The notes under the pieces are model-generated. The model saw only the letters and a program-made list of their open reading frames with translations, was not told where the DNA came from and made no database searches. Below are positions 45,255 through 53,195 of a stretch of 64,000 bases of DNA, one piece after another. Each line of letters begins with the position of its first letter. Position 1 is the first letter of the stretch. The DNA is from Candidatus Villigracilis saccharophilus. Lineage in GTDB: Bacteria > Chloroflexota > Anaerolineae > Anaerolineales > Villigracilaceae. The stretch spans positions 1-64,000 of the forward strand of contig JADJNA010000032.1 of NCBI GenBank assembly GCA_016709305.1. Reading direction: 5' to 3'. A program made the translations under genes and the position numbers.

Positions 45255-46173
45255 AATGTTTTCTCCTTATGAATAAGTATAGCATCAGCTTCAAAAACTT
45301 CAATATCTGTGAAGTGGGAATCACGGTGAAAGAATCTTTGGAAATGGAGTATTCACAGCTCATTAATAGGATGCGATTGAAAAGCCAGATAACGATCGAT
45401 TGAAGACGCGGAACCTTTGGGGAAGGTGTCATGTACCGGTAGCCGCCAGGGTATTTGAACATGGAAGGTTATCTTCCGGTTCGACATGGAAGCCGAGAGT
45501 TGGATCCCGCGCAATTTGACTCGTTCAATACAATCTCTTTCGCGGATCGATGAAACTGAATAAAAAACCAATGAAGACAGGAAGTTCATCCATGGGTAGA
45601 AGGGGCATAAAAACAAGTGGTATTCCCGCCTACGTGCTTTGACAACAGGTTCCACTCTCTGTATACTCCCGATCGTTCAACCCCACCACAATCCATCCAC
45701 CCCCTCTTAAAGCCTGGCCATCGCCGGGCTTCCTTCGTTTCAATATTAATACATAGAAAGGAGACCAGAATTAAACGATCACCACACCAATTCAACCCGA
45801 AACACATCAGGCCATCCTCTGAATTCACCGACCCTGCGAAAGATCGAGCGAACCTCTGCCATCATCTCGAAATGGGAACAACTCCATTTCACCGACACGG
45901 CGAAACCTGGCGCCGATCCACCCACCGACACGGTTCGAAATCACGAACCATGTCGGTCCTTCGCGCACCTAACCATAAACACATAGGAGGCACACGTAAC
46001 CAAGTACACAACTGAATATCCACTCATTGCACCAACGGGCGCTGTTCCTGGAATTTCCAGGAACAGCGCCCGTTTTCGATTCACAGTGAGGACTCGCCGG
46101 GGTGAGAGGCCCGGTATTAAAAGGTGAAACCGCCCAGTTGCGCCTGGACGGTTTCGAGGAAGAAATAGAACAC
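45255..46173. other. Long non-coding stretch with hairpins at the edge of the mobile block
   Basis: About 920 bases. A His/Pro-rich frame at 45617-46015 is not convincing as a gene. There are two AAGGAG-type leaders (45757-45766 and near 45985) without a standard start codon in the right place, and a hairpin at 45924-45957 (14-base arms, one mismatch). The terminator at 46034-46074 closes the stretch. It may hold decayed small genes of the mobile element. Confidence 0.45.
46034..46074. terminator. Strong 20-bp-arm hairpin
   Basis: Arms 46034-46053 (AACGGGCGCTGTTCCTGGAA) and 46055-46074 are perfect complements around one base, followed by TTCG. It can act as an intrinsic terminator in front of the mobile block. 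Confidence 0.75.
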
Positions 46174-46404
46174 ATGTTCACTAATAATAATACCACATAT
46201 GAAAAGACTGTCAAGATTTTCGCGCCTTTTCGCCTGAACGCCGTAGAGCGCAGAGTGATCGCAGACGGAAAACACATCAGCATCGCGGCACCCGCCGGAC
46301 GACAGCAGGGAGACTACCTATACTCTACAACCGTTACACTGCTGCGTGAAGGCATGACGCTGTATACCAGCGCGCCGTGCTGGGCGAGTGTCGAGATACG
46401 ATGA
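46174..46404 (+). CDS. Small unknown protein of the mobile block
   Basis: A 76-residue frame starting MFTNNNTTYEKTVKIF; an in-frame earlier start at 46102 would add 24 residues but has no better leader. Mixed charged and hydrophobic strands suggest a small beta-rich protein. No family recognised. It is followed by 300 bases with another AAGGAGACC leader (46479-46487) and no clear start. Confidence 0.45.
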   Translation: MFTNNNTTYEKTVKIFAPFRLNAVERRVIADGKHISIAAPAGRQQGDYLYSTTVTLLREGMTLYTSAPCWASVEIR

Positions 46405-46719
46405 GCAGAACTCGCCCTGACGGTCCGCGCGGATGTGTGATCATGGGATCTTCCTGGAAGTATTTTAAAAATAAAAACAAGGAGACCCGTTGTAAGAACC
46501 TCACGCCTAAGGCGGCTTCCTAACCCTTGGCTGGATCAGGCGATCGCCCCGCCAGCCAGCCGTTACAAAGTTTTACACTTTTGAGCTGAGGATTTTATGC
46601 AAGAACGATTATTCCTGCAACCTTCATTCTCAATTGGTAAGGTACTAAAGCTTGGCAAAAAATGGAGTGCCTTACCGAAATTATACATGGGGCTTCAAAA
46701 GGAGGTCGTAGAAAATCTC

Positions 46720-47696
46720 ATGGAAGATATTCTTTCCGCCGCAGAAGAGATCCTGGGCAGCGCGGTTCGGGTGGAGTCTCACCGCGACTGGGCGGTCTTC
46801 TGGTGCCCGTTCCATAACGATGCCAGCCGCGAAGGGTCCGGGGGACACCCGAACTTCGGGGTCAATCTCAGCTCGGATACTGGAAATGCCTGCGCTGCGG
46901 CGCGACCGGCGGATCGCTGAACAGTCTGCGCATGAAGCTTGGACAGGATTGGAAACCGAGTGTGTCGGTCATGCCGCCGACCCGCCCTCAAAAACCGCCG
47001 ACCCGGGTGCAGTTTCTGGATGAAGCCGTGTCGGAAGCGCGCTCGGTTGTGCAGCGCTCGCCCGCCTGGAGCTATCTGGCAGAGCGCGGAGTGAGTCCAT
47101 ACACGGCCCTTGTGTACGGACTCGGATACGGCATTCCCGTCCAAGGGTTTCCCCCGAGATCATCAGCGCTGCAAAACAGTCGCTGATGGTGCGCTCGGAC
47201 GGGACCTGGTTATGGACGGGCGGGGTGGTGTATGCCGACCCGCCGATCCACCCGACCGTGATGAACGTGCGTTACATTCCCGGATATTGACCGCAGCTTC
47301 AAACCTGAAAAGAATCACAAGACCTGGGGGGTTCGTACCCGTCCATTGGGCAGCTGGCGCATCCAGCCAACCACCCGCACCGTGATCGTGCTCGAGGGAT
47401 TATTCGACATGCTCATCACCGCGCAGAAGATCCATCAGCTTGGACGCGATGCCGACACGGTCGCGGTCTACACCAACGGCGCCAGTCCGGCTGCGAAGAT
47501 GAAGCAGTGGTTCAGCCAGCACAATCAATTTGAGTATGTCCTGTTTAGCGATCCGGATGCGGCAGGGGAGGAATGGACCGACACGCTCACCACCTGCATC
47601 CAGACAGGCGGCGCGCAGGTCTGCGCCTTCAAGCCGCCGGACCATCTTGACCCGGACGAAGCCATCCTGAAAGGATGGTGGCCGTCCATCCTATGA
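46720..47696 (+). pseudogene. DnaG-like primase (CHC2 zinc finger and TOPRIM), frameshifted
   Basis: Bridging three one-base indels (near 46868, 47150, 47286) gives about 325 residues. The zinc finger reads CPFHND (first half) and CLRCGATGG (second half), with the VNLSSD/GYWKC linker of CHC2 fingers. The C-terminal TOPRIM fold has VIVLEGLFDMLITA (catalytic Glu) and LFSDPDAAGEEW (the DxD pair). This is a compact primase of the kind carried by phages and integrative elements. Upstream AAAAGGAGG is 15 bases before the chosen ATG; another in-frame ATG is at 46687. Confidence 0.8.
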
Positions 47697-47766
47697 ACAT
47701 TCCATCCCAATCGATCGGGAAGTGACCACCAGTCGCTTCCCGATCTTGTTTTCCAGGAGACCCCGC

Positions 47767-47898
47767 ATGTCAACCCTTTCCATCATCCTCGCCGTTCCTG
47801 TCTGTATCTGGGCGGTCTGGTTCGTGATCGAGTCCATTCGCTACATCCTCTCAGGCGAATATGAAATCGACAAACGCCTGAAAGATGTCTGCCGCTAA
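47767..47898 (+). CDS. 43-residue single-pass membrane peptide
   Basis: ATG at 47767 follows the leader CAGGAGACC (47754-47762). The peptide has one hydrophobic segment (about residues 5-22, SIILAVPVCIWAVWFVIE) and a charged tail. The same leader sequence precedes the RadC gene, which supports translation. Function unknown. Confidence 0.55.
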   Translation: MSTLSIILAVPVCIWAVWFVIESIRYILSGEYEIDKRLKDVCR

Positions 47899-47969
47899 TT
47901 CCCCAGATATTCAACCATAAGGACGGCTTCCAGCCAGGGAGCCGTCTTCGCTTTTCAAAGGAGACCATA

Positions 47970-48686
47970 ATGTCCACAGGCAATTCACTTCTGCTTCAAT
48001 CCCCTTCCGCGTATGACCAGCCCAGACTCAAGAGCCTGCCGCTGCGCGAGCAGCCCGCATACCGCGTCACGCAGAACGCGTCCGCCTGCAATATCACCGA
48101 ACTTCTGGCCGCGGTCATCGGCGGAAACAATCAGATCGAGACCGCACAGGCTTTGATGGCCCGTTTCGATGGAAATATCCGCAGGCTGTACCAGGCTCAC
48201 CCGGCCGAACTCGCGAAGGTCAAGGGCATCAACCAGACCAGCGCGGTCCGCATCAAGGCCGCGCTCAACCTCGGGCTGCGCATCAACCTGCCGGAAGACG
48301 CGCGACCGGTCATCAACTCTCCGGCCGACGCGGCCGCGCTTGTCCAGAATGAAATGAGCTTGCTGGAGAAGGAGTCGCTGCGGGTCATGCTGCTGGATAC
48401 AAAAAACCATGTCCTGGACATCATCGAGGTGTATGTCGGTTCCGTGAACTCCTCCCAGGTGCGCATCGGCGAGGTCTTCAAGGCGGCCGTGGCCAGGACC
48501 GCCTCGGCCATCATCGTTTTTCACAACCACCCCTCAATGGACCCGAGCCCTTCCCCGGATGATGTGGCGGTCACCCGCGCGATCAATCAGGCTGGCAATC
48601 TATTGGATATCAGCCTGCTCGATCATGTGATCATCGGCGGCACGCGCTGGGTCAGCCTCAAAGAACGTGGACTCGGTTTCGGGTAG
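47970..48686 (+). CDS. radC: RadC-family JAB/MPN protein
   Basis: A 238-residue RadC homologue. An N-terminal UPF0758 helix-hairpin-helix region (LAKVKGINQTSAVRIKAALN) precedes the MPN/JAMM domain, with the metal-binding set VFHNHPSMDPSPSPDD (two His, Ser, Asp) near residues 175-190. RadC-like proteins are abundant on integrative and conjugative elements, where they may help recombination or act as anti-restriction factors; their biochemical role is unsettled. Leader AAAGGAGACC is at 47957-47966. It is the best-preserved gene of the block. Confidence 0.93.
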   Translation: MSTGNSLLLQSPSAYDQPRLKSLPLREQPAYRVTQNASACNITELLAAVIGGNNQIETAQALMARFDGNIRRLYQAHPAELAKVKGINQTSAVRIKAALNLGLRINLPEDARPVINSPADAAALVQNEMSLLEKESLRVMLLDTKNHVLDIIEVYVGSVNSSQVRIGEVFKAAVARTASAIIVFHNHPSMDPSPSPDDVAVTRAINQAGNLLDISLLDHVIIGGTRWVSLKERGLGFG

Positions 48687-48692
48687 GTCCAG

Positions 48693-49073
48693 ATGGCTTT
48701 CTATCTCGGAAGACGCTCTGCCGATGACCTGATCCTGTTTTCCTCATCATCGGTGCCTACGAAAAGATCTCATGGACATCTCTTCACATCCGTCATCGGT
48801 CCGTTCAAGTCCAGGGTCGCGGCGGGCTGGTTTGCAAGATACGGCCGAAATGATCTGCGCGTTCATAGCGCGGAGGAGATCGAACAACTGGCGCGCGCTG
48901 ACCCGCGCATGCAGCAGGCGATCGTGGAAGAGAAGATGACAAAAGAAGAACTGGCCGCCGCGCGCGAGTGCAGCGCGTTGGACTCTATCGAATATTCACC
49001 CGACCCTTTGCCGACCCTTCAGGCGGTCTGGCAAATACAAACCAAGGAGGAACAAAATGCCCAACTGGTGTGA
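48693..49073 (+). CDS. Unknown protein downstream of RadC
   Basis: A 126-residue protein. The N-terminal part (LFTSVIGPFKSRVAAGWFAR YGRNDLR) resembles short mobile-element proteins with an 'IGPF-x-(T/S)' motif; the C-terminal half is helical and charged. It begins six bases after the RadC stop and overlaps the next gene by 17 bases, so it is part of the same operon. Function unknown. Confidence 0.7.
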   Translation: MAFYLGRRSADDLILFSSSSVPTKRSHGHLFTSVIGPFKSRVAAGWFARYGRNDLRVHSAEEIEQLARADPRMQQAIVEEKMTKEELAAARECSALDSIEYSPDPLPTLQAVWQIQTKEEQNAQLV

Positions 49074-49623
49074 GAACGAACTGACCATCACAGGTCCCGA
49101 TGTACAGAAAGTATTGAATGCCATCCGCTCTGAATCCGATGAAGACGCGCGTGTGCTGGACTTTGACAAGATCATCCCCTACCCGAAGCACTTCCGGGAG
49201 CTGGATGAACGCAGCCTGCAGTATCAGGAGCAATACCTTGCAGTCGACAGGGACGACCCTGAGCGGCAGGCCAAGCTCGACGCGCTGGCTGCCGAATATA
49301 ACGTGGAGCCCGGAACTCCCTGGCTGAAGGACGGCTTCAACTCCGGCGGGTATGAGTGGTGCTGCGAAGCCTGGGGCACGAAGTGGAACGCGGTGCGTGC
49401 GCTCCTCAGCCTGCAAAAGGATGGCAGCGTCAGGATCGATTTCGATACCGCCTGGAGCCCGCCCATCCCGGTCATTGAAAAGCTATCCGCGCTGTTCCCG
49501 GACCATCAATTCACACTGGAGTATTTTGAGGGTGGCTGCGGCTTCTGCGGTCAGGCGCGCTGGGAAAAGGGAAACGAGCAATACCACAACCAGGGCGACT
49601 ACGACGGTCCGCGCGGCGGATAA
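49057..49623 (+). CDS. Api92-like / DUF1281 protein
   Basis: A 188-residue protein starting MPNWCENELTITGP, the hallmark of the Api92-like/YubB ferredoxin-like family of plasmids and phages. The middle has GYEWCCEAWGTKWNAVRALL and the end SPPIPVIEKLSALFPDHQFT and EGGCGFCGQARWE, all typical positions of the family. No function is established. AAGGAGG lies ten bases before the ATG. It overlaps its upstream neighbour, confirming the operon. Confidence 0.88.
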   Translation: MPNWCENELTITGPDVQKVLNAIRSESDEDARVLDFDKIIPYPKHFRELDERSLQYQEQYLAVDRDDPERQAKLDALAAEYNVEPGTPWLKDGFNSGGYEWCCEAWGTKWNAVRALLSLQKDGSVRIDFDTAWSPPIPVIEKLSALFPDHQFTLEYFEGGCGFCGQARWEKGNEQYHNQGDYDGPRGG

Positions 49624-49636
49624 CAGGAGCAGAAAG

Positions 49637-49957
49637 ATGAACCACGAATTTGATGCCCCCTTCCTTCTTTCCTACTTCACCTGCGCTGAAGATGAATACA
49701 TTGTGCTCGTCTCCCCGGGGAATTCACCTCTGGATTTTTGCCGGGCGGGATACAGTCTCGCCGGCACGCTGGAGGTCTGGAACGCATTTGATCTCCCGTT
49801 CGATGTGATCCTGCGCATTGAGCATGAAGACACTGAAGCGGACACGGAACCCGATGAAGGTCCACTGACAGAGATTTATGAAAATTCTTCAAGACTGCAT
49901 GACGACGACTGGCTCGAATACAGGATCGAAGACGATATCAGCGGCTGGGAAGGATAA
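49637..49957 (+). CDS. Unknown acidic protein of the mobile block
   Basis: A 106-residue acidic protein, starting at 49637 behind CAGGAG (49624-49629). The C-terminal part is rich in Asp and Glu (HEDTEADTEPDEGP), recalling DNA-mimic or small accessory proteins of mobile elements, which is only a comparison. No family recognised. Confidence 0.65.
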   Translation: MNHEFDAPFLLSYFTCAEDEYIVLVSPGNSPLDFCRAGYSLAGTLEVWNAFDLPFDVILRIEHEDTEADTEPDEGPLTEIYENSSRLHDDDWLEYRIEDDISGWEG

Positions 49958-50014
49958 CCATTCAATGAGAGGGCGGCTATATGGCTGCCCTCTCATCCTT
50001 TTATGGAGGAACCA

Positions 50015-50233
50015 ATGACCACACTATTTCAAACCACGATCGAGCATCTGCTGCGATCGCACGAAGTGCTTGAACAATTCCAGGCTCATACCGATTTCCA
50101 TGTGCGCTTTGACATGCCACACTACGACCGCCTAGTGATCGAAAGGCATGATGCACTGATCAGTGTCGCGCATTACTTTGAGCAGAACGGAGACCTGGTT
50201 CCTGACCCGGATGTGGAAGTGCGAATCGCTTGA
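50015..50233 (+). CDS. Small DUF6908-like protein
   Basis: A 72-residue protein starting at 50015 behind GGAGG (50005-50009). The C-terminal ISVAHYFEQNGDLVPDPDVE resembles the 'HYyeQNGDlmrDPem' pattern of small proteins on plasmids and integrative elements (DUF6908 type). Function unknown; it belongs to the run of small genes from RadC onward. Confidence 0.65.
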   Translation: MTTLFQTTIEHLLRSHEVLEQFQAHTDFHVRFDMPHYDRLVIERHDALISVAHYFEQNGDLVPDPDVEVRIA

Positions 50234-50292
50234 ATCGATGCTAACCACCCTGCGTGAGGTTCGGGCGGAATAAAATAATGATCTATAACATC

Positions 50293-50333
50293 AAACAAAC
50301 AGCGGAACCATCATGTGGCTCCGCTGTTTGTTT
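50293..50333. terminator. Intrinsic terminator between small gene and VapC
   Basis: Arms AAACAAACAGCGGA (50293-50306) and TCCGCTGTTTGTTT (50320-50333), A/T-rich at the ends so it works in both directions. It ends the plus-strand run and faces the convergent toxin gene. Confidence 0.75.
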
Positions 50334-50367
50334 CCCGGGATTTTTGAGACCACTCCAAATTATTAAC

Positions 50368-50787
50368 CTACTCCCATGGATTGATGATCCTGACGTCTGC
50401 GCCATCGAAATCATTCACGTTTCGGGTGACCAATGTTAACTTGTAAGTAAGTGTTGTTGCTGCAATGAGCGAGTCTATTGCAGGTAAAGTGATTCCTGTT
50501 GATTCCAGGCGCGCAATGAGAATTCCCCATTCCATCAAAATATCTGTATCCAATGGAATAATCCTTCCATCAAAGCGAACCATCAAATCTTCCTTGAGCC
50601 AGGAATGCAATTCCTGTTTACGTTTCGATTTGGGTAATTTTTCAACGCCTTTGGCAATTTCCCCAATCGTGATAACGCTCAAGTAAACATCCCCAGAGTC
50701 CAGAGAATCAACGAATTCCACAACTTTCGGATTTGGGTGCTTGGCAACCAGTTCCGAGATGATGCAGGTATCAAGCAGGTATTTCAT
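50368..50787 (-). CDS. vapC: PIN-domain toxin (VapC type)
   Basis: A 139-residue PIN-domain ribonuclease, expected to cleave RNA (often tRNA or rRNA) when its antitoxin is lost. Acidic active-site positions are visible in YLLDTCIISE (first Asp), ITIGEIAKGVEKL (Glu), LPAIDSLIAATTL (Asp) and TRNVNDFDGA (last Asp). The gene overlaps the end of the antitoxin gene by four bases, the common order of type II pairs. Confidence 0.92.
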   Translation of the reverse strand: MKYLLDTCIISELVAKHPNPKVVEFVDSLDSGDVYLSVITIGEIAKGVEKLPKSKRKQELHSWLKEDLMVRFDGRIIPLDTDILMEWGILIARLESTGITLPAIDSLIAATTLTYKLTLVTRNVNDFDGADVRIINPWE

Positions 50788-51032
50788 AGCTCTATTCCCT
50801 TGCGCGGCAGGGACTTGTCACGAGGCAGCTCAAGTCCAGCCAGGGGAGAGGTACGAAAAAATTCAGAAAGTTTACCCTGGGATTTACGCAGGGTCTCGTA
50901 TTCGGCATATGAAATAACTACAACGGTTTTCTCGCCGTGCTTAGTGATCAGTTGAGGTCCCTGCTTTAAGGCGCGTGCGATCACCTCACTTAGTTTGTTT
51001 TTTGCATCCTGGATTTGCCAAGTTTCGTTCAT
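50784..51032 (-). CDS. Phd/YefM-family antitoxin
   Basis: An 82-residue antitoxin with an N-terminal Phd/YefM DNA-binding fold (WQIQDAKNKLSEVIARAL, GPQLITKHGEKTVVVISYAE) and a C-terminal tail for toxin neutralisation. ATG at 51032 follows GGAG; a GTG two codons earlier is possible. A tandem 9-base repeat lies just upstream at 51044-51061 and may be its operator, since these antitoxins repress their own genes. Confidence 0.88.
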   Translation of the reverse strand: MNETWQIQDAKNKLSEVIARALKQGPQLITKHGEKTVVVISYAEYETLRKSQGKLSEFFRTSPLAGLELPRDKSLPRKGIEL

Positions 51033-51043
51033 TGTCACTCCTT

Positions 51044-51061
51044 TCTGTCTAGTCTGTCTAG
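51044..51061. promoter_or_regulatory. Tandem 9-bp direct repeat upstream of the toxin-antitoxin pair
   Basis: TCTGTCTAG occurs twice in a row, beginning 12 bases before the antitoxin start codon. It may be the antitoxin operator; the position fits autoregulation, but no palindrome is visible. Confidence 0.45.
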
Positions 51062-51108
51062 CCAGATTTTACCTTTCCTTCAAACGAAAGTCAATCTAAA
51101 GGAGACAT

Positions 51109-51426
51109 ATGACCGATCCATTTTTCGAACTGTTGGTCTTGCTGTTTCAGGCAAAACTTTCAGGATCTTCTGAATTCCTGCCCTTTAAACAAACCATGTG
51201 CATGCTGAGAAAGGGCCAGCGCATTCAAATTGAGCGCAGTTCCCCCGGCGCTCCCCATGCCATCGGCTGGACGATCTTCCGCTGCACACCCAGGAAATAT
51301 GTGTACGATAACGAACCGCTCTTTCGCTTCGAACGCGGCGCGCGTCGCTCGCTCCGCGTCCGTAAAGCCTATGCCATTCACTATACTTCGTTCGGTTCAC
51401 CAGCGAGGATCGCAGGACTGGTTTAG
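51109..51426 (+). CDS. Unknown 105-residue protein
   Basis: A basic protein with a hydrophobic start and an Arg-rich end (FERGARRSLRVRKAYAIHYT). The leader AAAGGAGACAT is directly before the ATG at 51109, the same type as in the other genes of the mobile block, so I count it as the last gene of that block. No family recognised. Confidence 0.55.
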   Translation: MTDPFFELLVLLFQAKLSGSSEFLPFKQTMCMLRKGQRIQIERSSPGAPHAIGWTIFRCTPRKYVYDNEPLFRFERGARRSLRVRKAYAIHYTSFGSPARIAGLV

Positions 51427-51532
51427 AACCTGCTTGATCAGGAGATGGTAAGTATATAGAACATCCTCACGTCTTGTATGGGACGAAGCGGGAAAGCAAT
51501 AAAAAATCGCATGAACAACAAAAGGAAAATAT

Positions 51533-52507
51533 ATGACATCAGATATTCAGGTTTCTAAACGAACGCTTGGGAGGACTGGGATTCAAGTGACTCCCATTGG
51601 TTTGGGTATGATGGAATTTGCCGGCGGCGGTGGGTTGATGGGATCGGTATTTCCCATCATTGCCCAGCAAGAGAAAAACGCGACGGTCAAGGCGGGGTTG
51701 GAGGGAGGAATCAACTGGTTCGACACGGCTGAACTCTACGGGAACGGCGTCTCAGAAACCTCACTATCGACAGCGCTCAAGACGGCCGGCAAGTCCGATC
51801 AGGATGTTGTGGTGGCCACAAAGTGGTGGCCGCTTTTTCGCACGGCACGCAACATTCCCAAGAGCATTGAAGACCGCCTGCGTTTCCTGGACGGTTACAG
51901 CATCGGCCTGTACATGGTCCATCAGCCTTTCGGATTTTCTTCAAAGGAAGCCGAAATGGATGAAATGGCGAAGCTGGTCAAGGCCGGCAAAATCCGTTCT
52001 GTGGGTATCAGCAACTTCAATCCCGACCAGATGCGTCGAGCGCATCGTCAATTGCAGAAGTATGGTTTGCCTCTGGCGGTGAACCAGGTCCGCTATAGTT
52101 TGCTTGACCGTTCGATCGAGAAGAACGGCATCCTGGAAACTGCAAAAGAATTAGGAGTAACGATCATCGCATACACTCCACTGGAATCAGGATTGCTGAG
52201 TGGCAAGTATCATAAAAATCCCGAACTGCTGGATAAGAAACCAGCCATGTGGCGGGCCAGGCTGCGCCGCAGTCTGGAAAAGAGTCGCCGGCTGGTATCC
52301 GGGCTTGAAGAAATTGCCCTTCGTTACAATGCCACCGCATCCCAGGTGGCGCTGAACTGGGTGATCAATTCCCAGGGCGATAGTGTGGTCACCATTCCGG
52401 GTGTGACGAAGGCCAGTCAGGCGCAGGAAAATGCCGGCGCGATGAAGTTCAAGTTGTCGAGTGATGAGATCGAACAACTTGGCACACTCTCGCAAGCCGC
52501 CCGTTAA
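51533..52507 (+). CDS. Aldo/keto reductase
   Basis: A 324-residue NADPH-dependent reductase of the AKR superfamily. The catalytic tetrad is complete: Asp and Tyr in NWFDTAELYG, Lys in VVVATKWWP and His in YMVHQPFG. Cofactor-binding segments are GISNFNPDQM and TIPGVTKASQAQENAGAM near the C-terminus. The gene is intact and monocistronic, with AAAGGAAAATAT before the ATG and a terminator at 52535-52567. It is different from the AKR fragment at 24511-24650, whose C-terminus has another sequence. Confidence 0.92.
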   Translation: MTSDIQVSKRTLGRTGIQVTPIGLGMMEFAGGGGLMGSVFPIIAQQEKNATVKAGLEGGINWFDTAELYGNGVSETSLSTALKTAGKSDQDVVVATKWWPLFRTARNIPKSIEDRLRFLDGYSIGLYMVHQPFGFSSKEAEMDEMAKLVKAGKIRSVGISNFNPDQMRRAHRQLQKYGLPLAVNQVRYSLLDRSIEKNGILETAKELGVTIIAYTPLESGLLSGKYHKNPELLDKKPAMWRARLRRSLEKSRRLVSGLEEIALRYNATASQVALNWVINSQGDSVVTIPGVTKASQAQENAGAMKFKLSSDEIEQLGTLSQAAR

Positions 52508-52534
52508 TTTCTCAAAAGAAAATAGTTCACATTC

Positions 52535-52567
52535 ACAGCCCCCGTACCGTTCTGGTGCGGGGGCTGT
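52535..52567. terminator. Terminator after the aldo/keto reductase
   Basis: Arms ACAGCCCCCGTACC (52535-52548) and GGTGCGGGGGCTGT (52554-52567), one mismatch, followed by T-rich sequence (TGATTTCCC). It ends transcription of the gene stopping at 52507. Confidence 0.7.
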
Positions 52568-52591
52568 TGATTTCCCAAAAAGAGGTTCCTG

Positions 52592-52999
52592 ATGTTTCAA
52601 AGCATTCAAGTGGATCAGGTCTTTGATGCGACAAGGGCCATGTCTTCCGAGAGTGATCCTGCATATTGGTTGGCGCAGTTGCGCAAGGCCGACTGGCGGT
52701 ACCTGTTGAAGTTCGTGGATGTGAAGCTGCCGGCGAAAACAAAGAAACAAATACTGGTGGAGACTGCCCTGGGAAATTTTGAGTTTGTCACCTGCGATGG
52801 GTGTGGAGATGTCTGGCGGCTGTGGAATGAGATGCGGAACGAGCATCGCATCCTGGTGATCCAGTTCCGTCATTCGGAGTCGGATTGGTCTCGTGGAATT
52901 CCAGAGTTCGTCCACCTGGAAAAGAATGATCCGCTTGGCTTTGTGAATATCGCCGGACGGTTGCAAGAGTATTTGAGACGCTCAGTACCTACCAATTGA
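52592..52999 (+). CDS. Unknown 135-residue protein
   Basis: A soluble protein with an AGAGGTT leader at 52580 before ATG. It contains SDPAYWLAQLRKADWRYLLK and VTCDGCGDVWRLWNEMRNEH; the CDGC pair could bind a metal or be a disulfide. No family recognised. It sits between two terminators, so it is transcribed alone. Confidence 0.65.
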   Translation: MFQSIQVDQVFDATRAMSSESDPAYWLAQLRKADWRYLLKFVDVKLPAKTKKQILVETALGNFEFVTCDGCGDVWRLWNEMRNEHRILVIQFRHSESDWSRGIPEFVHLEKNDPLGFVNIAGRLQEYLRRSVPTN

Positions 53000-53081
53000 G
53001 AAAAGGGGGGTGGGGAGAAAAGTTGTTTGTTTTAAATTTTTCCGGCCCCCAAAGGTAAAAATTTTTTTTTTATATAAACGC

Positions 53082-53117
53082 AAGCCCCTGATTCGTTGAA
53101 AATCAGGGGCTTTTTGT
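53082..53117. terminator. Intrinsic terminator between convergent genes
   Basis: Arms AAGCCCCTGATT (53082-53093) and AATCAGGGGCTT (53101-53112), perfect, followed by TTTTTG. It serves the plus-strand gene ending at 52999. Confidence 0.85.
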
Positions 53118-53195
53118 TTAAACGGTATTGTAAGAGAGTGGAGAAACGATTTCACTTTTGAAAGTGAGACGAGCGGGTGGAAAACTACCCTGATA

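Noticed and set aside
45617..46015. 132-codon frame in the non-coding stretch
   Set aside because: His/Pro/Arg-rich with no start signal at its ATG and no motif; the only leader (45757) lies inside it without a usable start codon.
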